A stretch of DNA of 29,535 bases from a virus: positions 1-29,535 of IMG/VR virus record IMGVR_UViG_3300008267_000249; one strand, written 5' to 3'. This document shows, one piece after another, positions 27,114 to 29,535 of this stretch; within the stretch, counting starts at the first letter, position 1, and each line of letters opens with the position of its first letter. Under the pieces are notes generated by a model. That model made no database searches. It had not been told where the DNA came from and was given only the letters and a program-made list of their open reading frames with translations. The position numbers and the translations under genes were made by a program.

Positions 27114-29535
27114 TTACTTGATGTAGAAGGATTTCAGTTCCTCAAAGCTGTCCCACTTATTGAAGATATTGGTAACGGGCAGTACGTCTCCCCATTCTTT
27201 TAAGAACTTCAGTTCTCCTTTATTGACACCCCGTTGGAACCGCTCACTCTCGGTACCGTAAGGAGGCAGTCCATACACAAAGGTTTCACTAAACGCTTCC
27301 CATACATCTTCGGTGAAACCGATAATGGCAATGGGGTTTTTAATGAACTGACCGATCTGTGTAGGGTCTACCGCCAGCGATAATTCCGACATGATCCGGT
27401 CACTCTGGTAGACAAAGAAGTTGATAAGCTTCTTTTTTACGATCTCGTCATCATCATCGTCGTCATGCAAGAGCTGAATCAGGTGATTGAACAGCAAGCT
27501 CAGCATAAAAAACCCAATGTTCACGTTAAGTCGTACAATGTTTGACTTCTGATAATCGGTCAGACTATCCCAGGCACTGGTAAATACCTGCTTCCCATTA
27601 ATGGTTTGTACCTGACGAGCGGTGCGCATAGCACCCACAAGCTTGAACAGCGAAGTCATAATACCTTCGGTCTCTCCCAGGTTCTCATCGTGGTAAGGTT
27701 TACCCCAGACACGGCGGTAATACGGATATACCCACTTATGGAACTGTGCTGCCATCTCTCCCAGCAGGGTTTGCTGTAGGACCATCCGGTCTTCCCAGGC
27801 ATAGTTACCGTGCAGTCGTTTATTGGTCTCGTAGATCTTATTGGTCAGGTCAAAGCGCATGTCATCGGTTTCTTCATAGAGCGAAGTGTCCAGCGTTACC
27901 TCACCGGTCTTTTCATCATAGGTATGCGCATCGTAGACGCTGACCTTTTCCCCGGTTTTTTTATTGACAAAGGTCTGTGTCATAGTCACCGCGACACCGG
28001 TCTTAGTCTGCAAGGAATATTCCACCCCGTGCTGCATCATAAACATCATCTCCATCGCCTGGCTTTCAAAACCTTCGATACCGTCACGACTCATCATGGG
28101 TCGCATCATCCGGTACTTTTTGACGATAGCATCGTACTTGCTATACCCGCGTGGAAGACTATAGTAGTCCCCGTTCTTATCGCTCCCTTTAGAAAACTTC
28201 AGGATCTTTCTAAAACTCATGAAACTAGGTAGAAACTCCGTATTGAATTCCTTGGAGGCACGCAAGTAGGACTTCCCACTGTAAATGGTACCCCCGGCTG
28301 CTTCCACGTTGTTTTCAATACGACCACGCACGTAGTTATTTACCTGTCCAAAGGGGTTTAATCCGACTCCCTTGATAGACATAAAGAGCTTGACCTTTTT
28401 AACGATCTCCCCCATCCGACTGCGGTACGGGTTCTTGGTATTGTAAAACACCATGTCCATCCACTTTTGCAGACGCTGTACCACGTACGCATCTTCCCCG
28501 TTGGGGTCTTTACCCTTGAACTTAGCGACCGCTTTGGTAATAGAGTTCTTGATCACATTACCATCCGCGTCCGTCTTAGTGATCCGGCGTTCCCGGAGTG
28601 TACGCATAACCGCTACCACGGTGGACTCAAACTCACTCATGATATTGTAGTTGTACGCCATGTGCGCAAACTGAATCAGGTTGGAGGTCATCTCCTTACT
28701 GATCTCGTCGGTCCCTACTTTTTTGTTCTCGATCTTCAGTGCCTTAGTGAGTCCTGCCAGTTTTGTCTTGTATTCATCCGCGGTCAATACCTTTCCGGTA
28801 TCATCGGGAGTCTGTTTTGCCCACCGCTCCTGCAGTTCCAGGATACGCTCTTTGATCTTTTTGATCTTGTACTCGCTTTTTACATCCCCGGTATAAAACA
28901 CTGGTATGCTATTGACTACGTTCCCGTCTTCATCGAGGGCTACCTGTTCGGTATAGGTGTTCAGGGTAAAGGGGTTAATTGCACTTAGACCCTTCATCAT
29001 ACCCTTAAAGAACCCGTCTCCCGCTTTTTTCATCTGTGCCATCGCAGTACTGCGGATCACCGGTAAGCGGTTCTTCATCTTGTTACCACCAGGTATCAGG
29101 TTATTGAGGTCCTCATAGAGCCTGCTCCAGGTTTCAAAGTATTCTTTCTGCGCCTGACCCAACTCAGTAGTAGGGTTCATCAGTTCCGCATAACGCGGGT
29201 TGATCATACTTTCCCCGCTTTCGGTCACCTCACGGATCTCTACGTATTCCGGACGCACAAATCGACCACTGGTCTCTTCTACCCGTCCTTTGAACACGTA
29301 CTGTCCTTTCTCGTATTCAGATACTGGACGCAGGTAGGTACGCTCTGCGGTATAGTACTTACGCTCAAACTCTTTAAACTCTTTGCTTTCTGCGTTTTTA
29401 GGTACCCATTCAAAGTTTACGGGGTCCCCGTCGCTGTTACGCTTGATACGCAGACGCATTACTTTCTTACGGGCTTCCTTGAACTCATCAGAGTATTTAT
29501 GGTAAGGTCCGTCTACCAGCTCTCCCTGTTCGTTT
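27114..29535 (-). CDS. C-terminal part of a very large virion-type protein
   Basis: The frame is open to the right edge: besides the 781 residues after the ATG at 29459, another 25 codons upstream are open (NEQGELVDGPYHKYSD and on), so this is an internal part of a larger gene and 806 residues are visible. The visible part is mostly helical and charged, with GTIYSGKSYLRASKEF and AMEMMFMMQHGVEYSLQTKT in the middle. One hydrophobic segment, NIGFFMLSLLFNHLIQLLH, is followed by six Asp and a long helical end (DVLPVTNIFNKWDSFEELKS, FYIK). This end is like those of the giant internal virion proteins of crAss-like phages, some of which carry the virion RNA polymerase. No polymerase motif is visible here. 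The family call is inference; the size and open frame are seen. Confidence 0.7.
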   Translation of the reverse strand, partial: NEQGELVDGPYHKYSDEFKEARKKVMRLRIKRNSDGDPVNFEWVPKNAESKEFKEFERKYYTAERTYLRPVSEYEKGQYVFKGRVEETSGRFVRPEYVEIREVTESGESMINPRYAELMNPTTELGQAQKEYFETWSRLYEDLNNLIPGGNKMKNRLPVIRSTAMAQMKKAGDGFFKGMMKGLSAINPFTLNTYTEQVALDEDGNVVNSIPVFYTGDVKSEYKIKKIKERILELQERWAKQTPDDTGKVLTADEYKTKLAGLTKALKIENKKVGTDEISKEMTSNLIQFAHMAYNYNIMSEFESTVVAVMRTLRERRITKTDADGNVIKNSITKAVAKFKGKDPNGEDAYVVQRLQKWMDMVFYNTKNPYRSRMGEIVKKVKLFMSIKGVGLNPFGQVNNYVRGRIENNVEAAGGTIYSGKSYLRASKEFNTEFLPSFMSFRKILKFSKGSDKNGDYYSLPRGYSKYDAIVKKYRMMRPMMSRDGIEGFESQAMEMMFMMQHGVEYSLQTKTGVAVTMTQTFVNKKTGEKVSVYDAHTYDEKTGEVTLDTSLYEETDDMRFDLTNKIYETNKRLHGNYAWEDRMVLQQTLLGEMAAQFHKWVYPYYRRVWGKPYHDENLGETEGIMTSLFKLVGAMRTARQVQTINGKQVFTSAWDSLTDYQKSNIVRLNVNIGFFMLSLLFNHLIQLLHDDDDDDEIVKKKLINFFVYQSDRIMSELSLAVDPTQIGQFIKNPIAIIGFTEDVWEAFSETFVYGLPPYGTESERFQRGVNKGELKFLKEWGDVLPVTNIFNKWDSFEELKSFYIK

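Noticed and set aside
27810-28232. Rightward open frame of 140 codons
   Set aside because: Antisense shadow of the leftward giant virion-type gene, which is open without a break through the whole stretch.

Overview
The window looks like part of the genome of a tailed, apparently temperate phage of a Bacteroidota host, seen in its phage (unintegrated) form. The host assignment rests on three promoters of the Bacteroidota type (TTTG, 19-20 bases, TAnnTTTG; at 2013-2043, 10916-10947 and 19220-19251). It is supported by an attachment site resembling the 3' half of a tRNA-Thr(GGU) gene. The replication gene set resembles that of crAss-like phages and their environmental relatives: SNF2-type helicase, family 1 uracil-DNA glycosylase, DnaA domain-IV protein, DnaB helicase, P-loop recombination ATPase, ssDNA-binding-like protein, TOPRIM primase, Cas4/RecB-like nuclease, family B DNA polymerase and dNMP kinase. 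The crAss-like placement is inference from content and family memory, not from a search.

Layout. 1-987 (-) is a tyrosine recombinase that runs off the left edge. 989-1203 is an attachment region: a tRNA-Thr-like core flanked by seven copies of a 10-bp repeat, five on one side and two on the other, as expected of attP. 1205-1401 carries a -7-like promoter element and inverted repeats in front of a small HTH gene (1402). 1821-2281 holds two small genes, ended by a strong terminator. 2420-6379 is a tightly packed rightward operon: unknown small proteins, a Zn-ribbon HNH protein, a secreted protein, a helicase, and two conserved unknowns. A single leftward gene (6369-6656) is followed by ung (6685) and a small gene (7480) ending in a bidirectional terminator.

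7785-10869 is a leftward block of nine small genes: three membrane-anchored proteins including a spanin-like one, a holin candidate, an N-acetylmuramoyl-L-alanine amidase, three small phage proteins of probable virion type or unknown role, and a DUF5522 protein. It is a lysis/late cassette inserted in the early region.

11032-15729 (+) is replication initiation and recombination: DnaA-like HTH protein, an unknown that could be a helicase loader, DnaB, AAA-type ATPase and SSB-like protein. 15780-22570 (+) holds primase, GIY-YIG nuclease, PD-(D/E)XK nuclease, PolB and a DUF932 protein. 22620-27113 (+) is a run of small accessory genes, among them dNMP kinase, DUF6915, a DUF6878-like protein and a small HTH-like protein. 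At 27114 this run meets, with no spacer, a leftward gene for a very large virion-type protein that continues beyond the right edge.

The early genes thus supply a nearly self-sufficient replisome. The left end supplies integration and probably a lysogeny control region. Late genes lie on the opposite strand. Almost all DNA is coding; gaps hold terminators, promoters or the attachment site.
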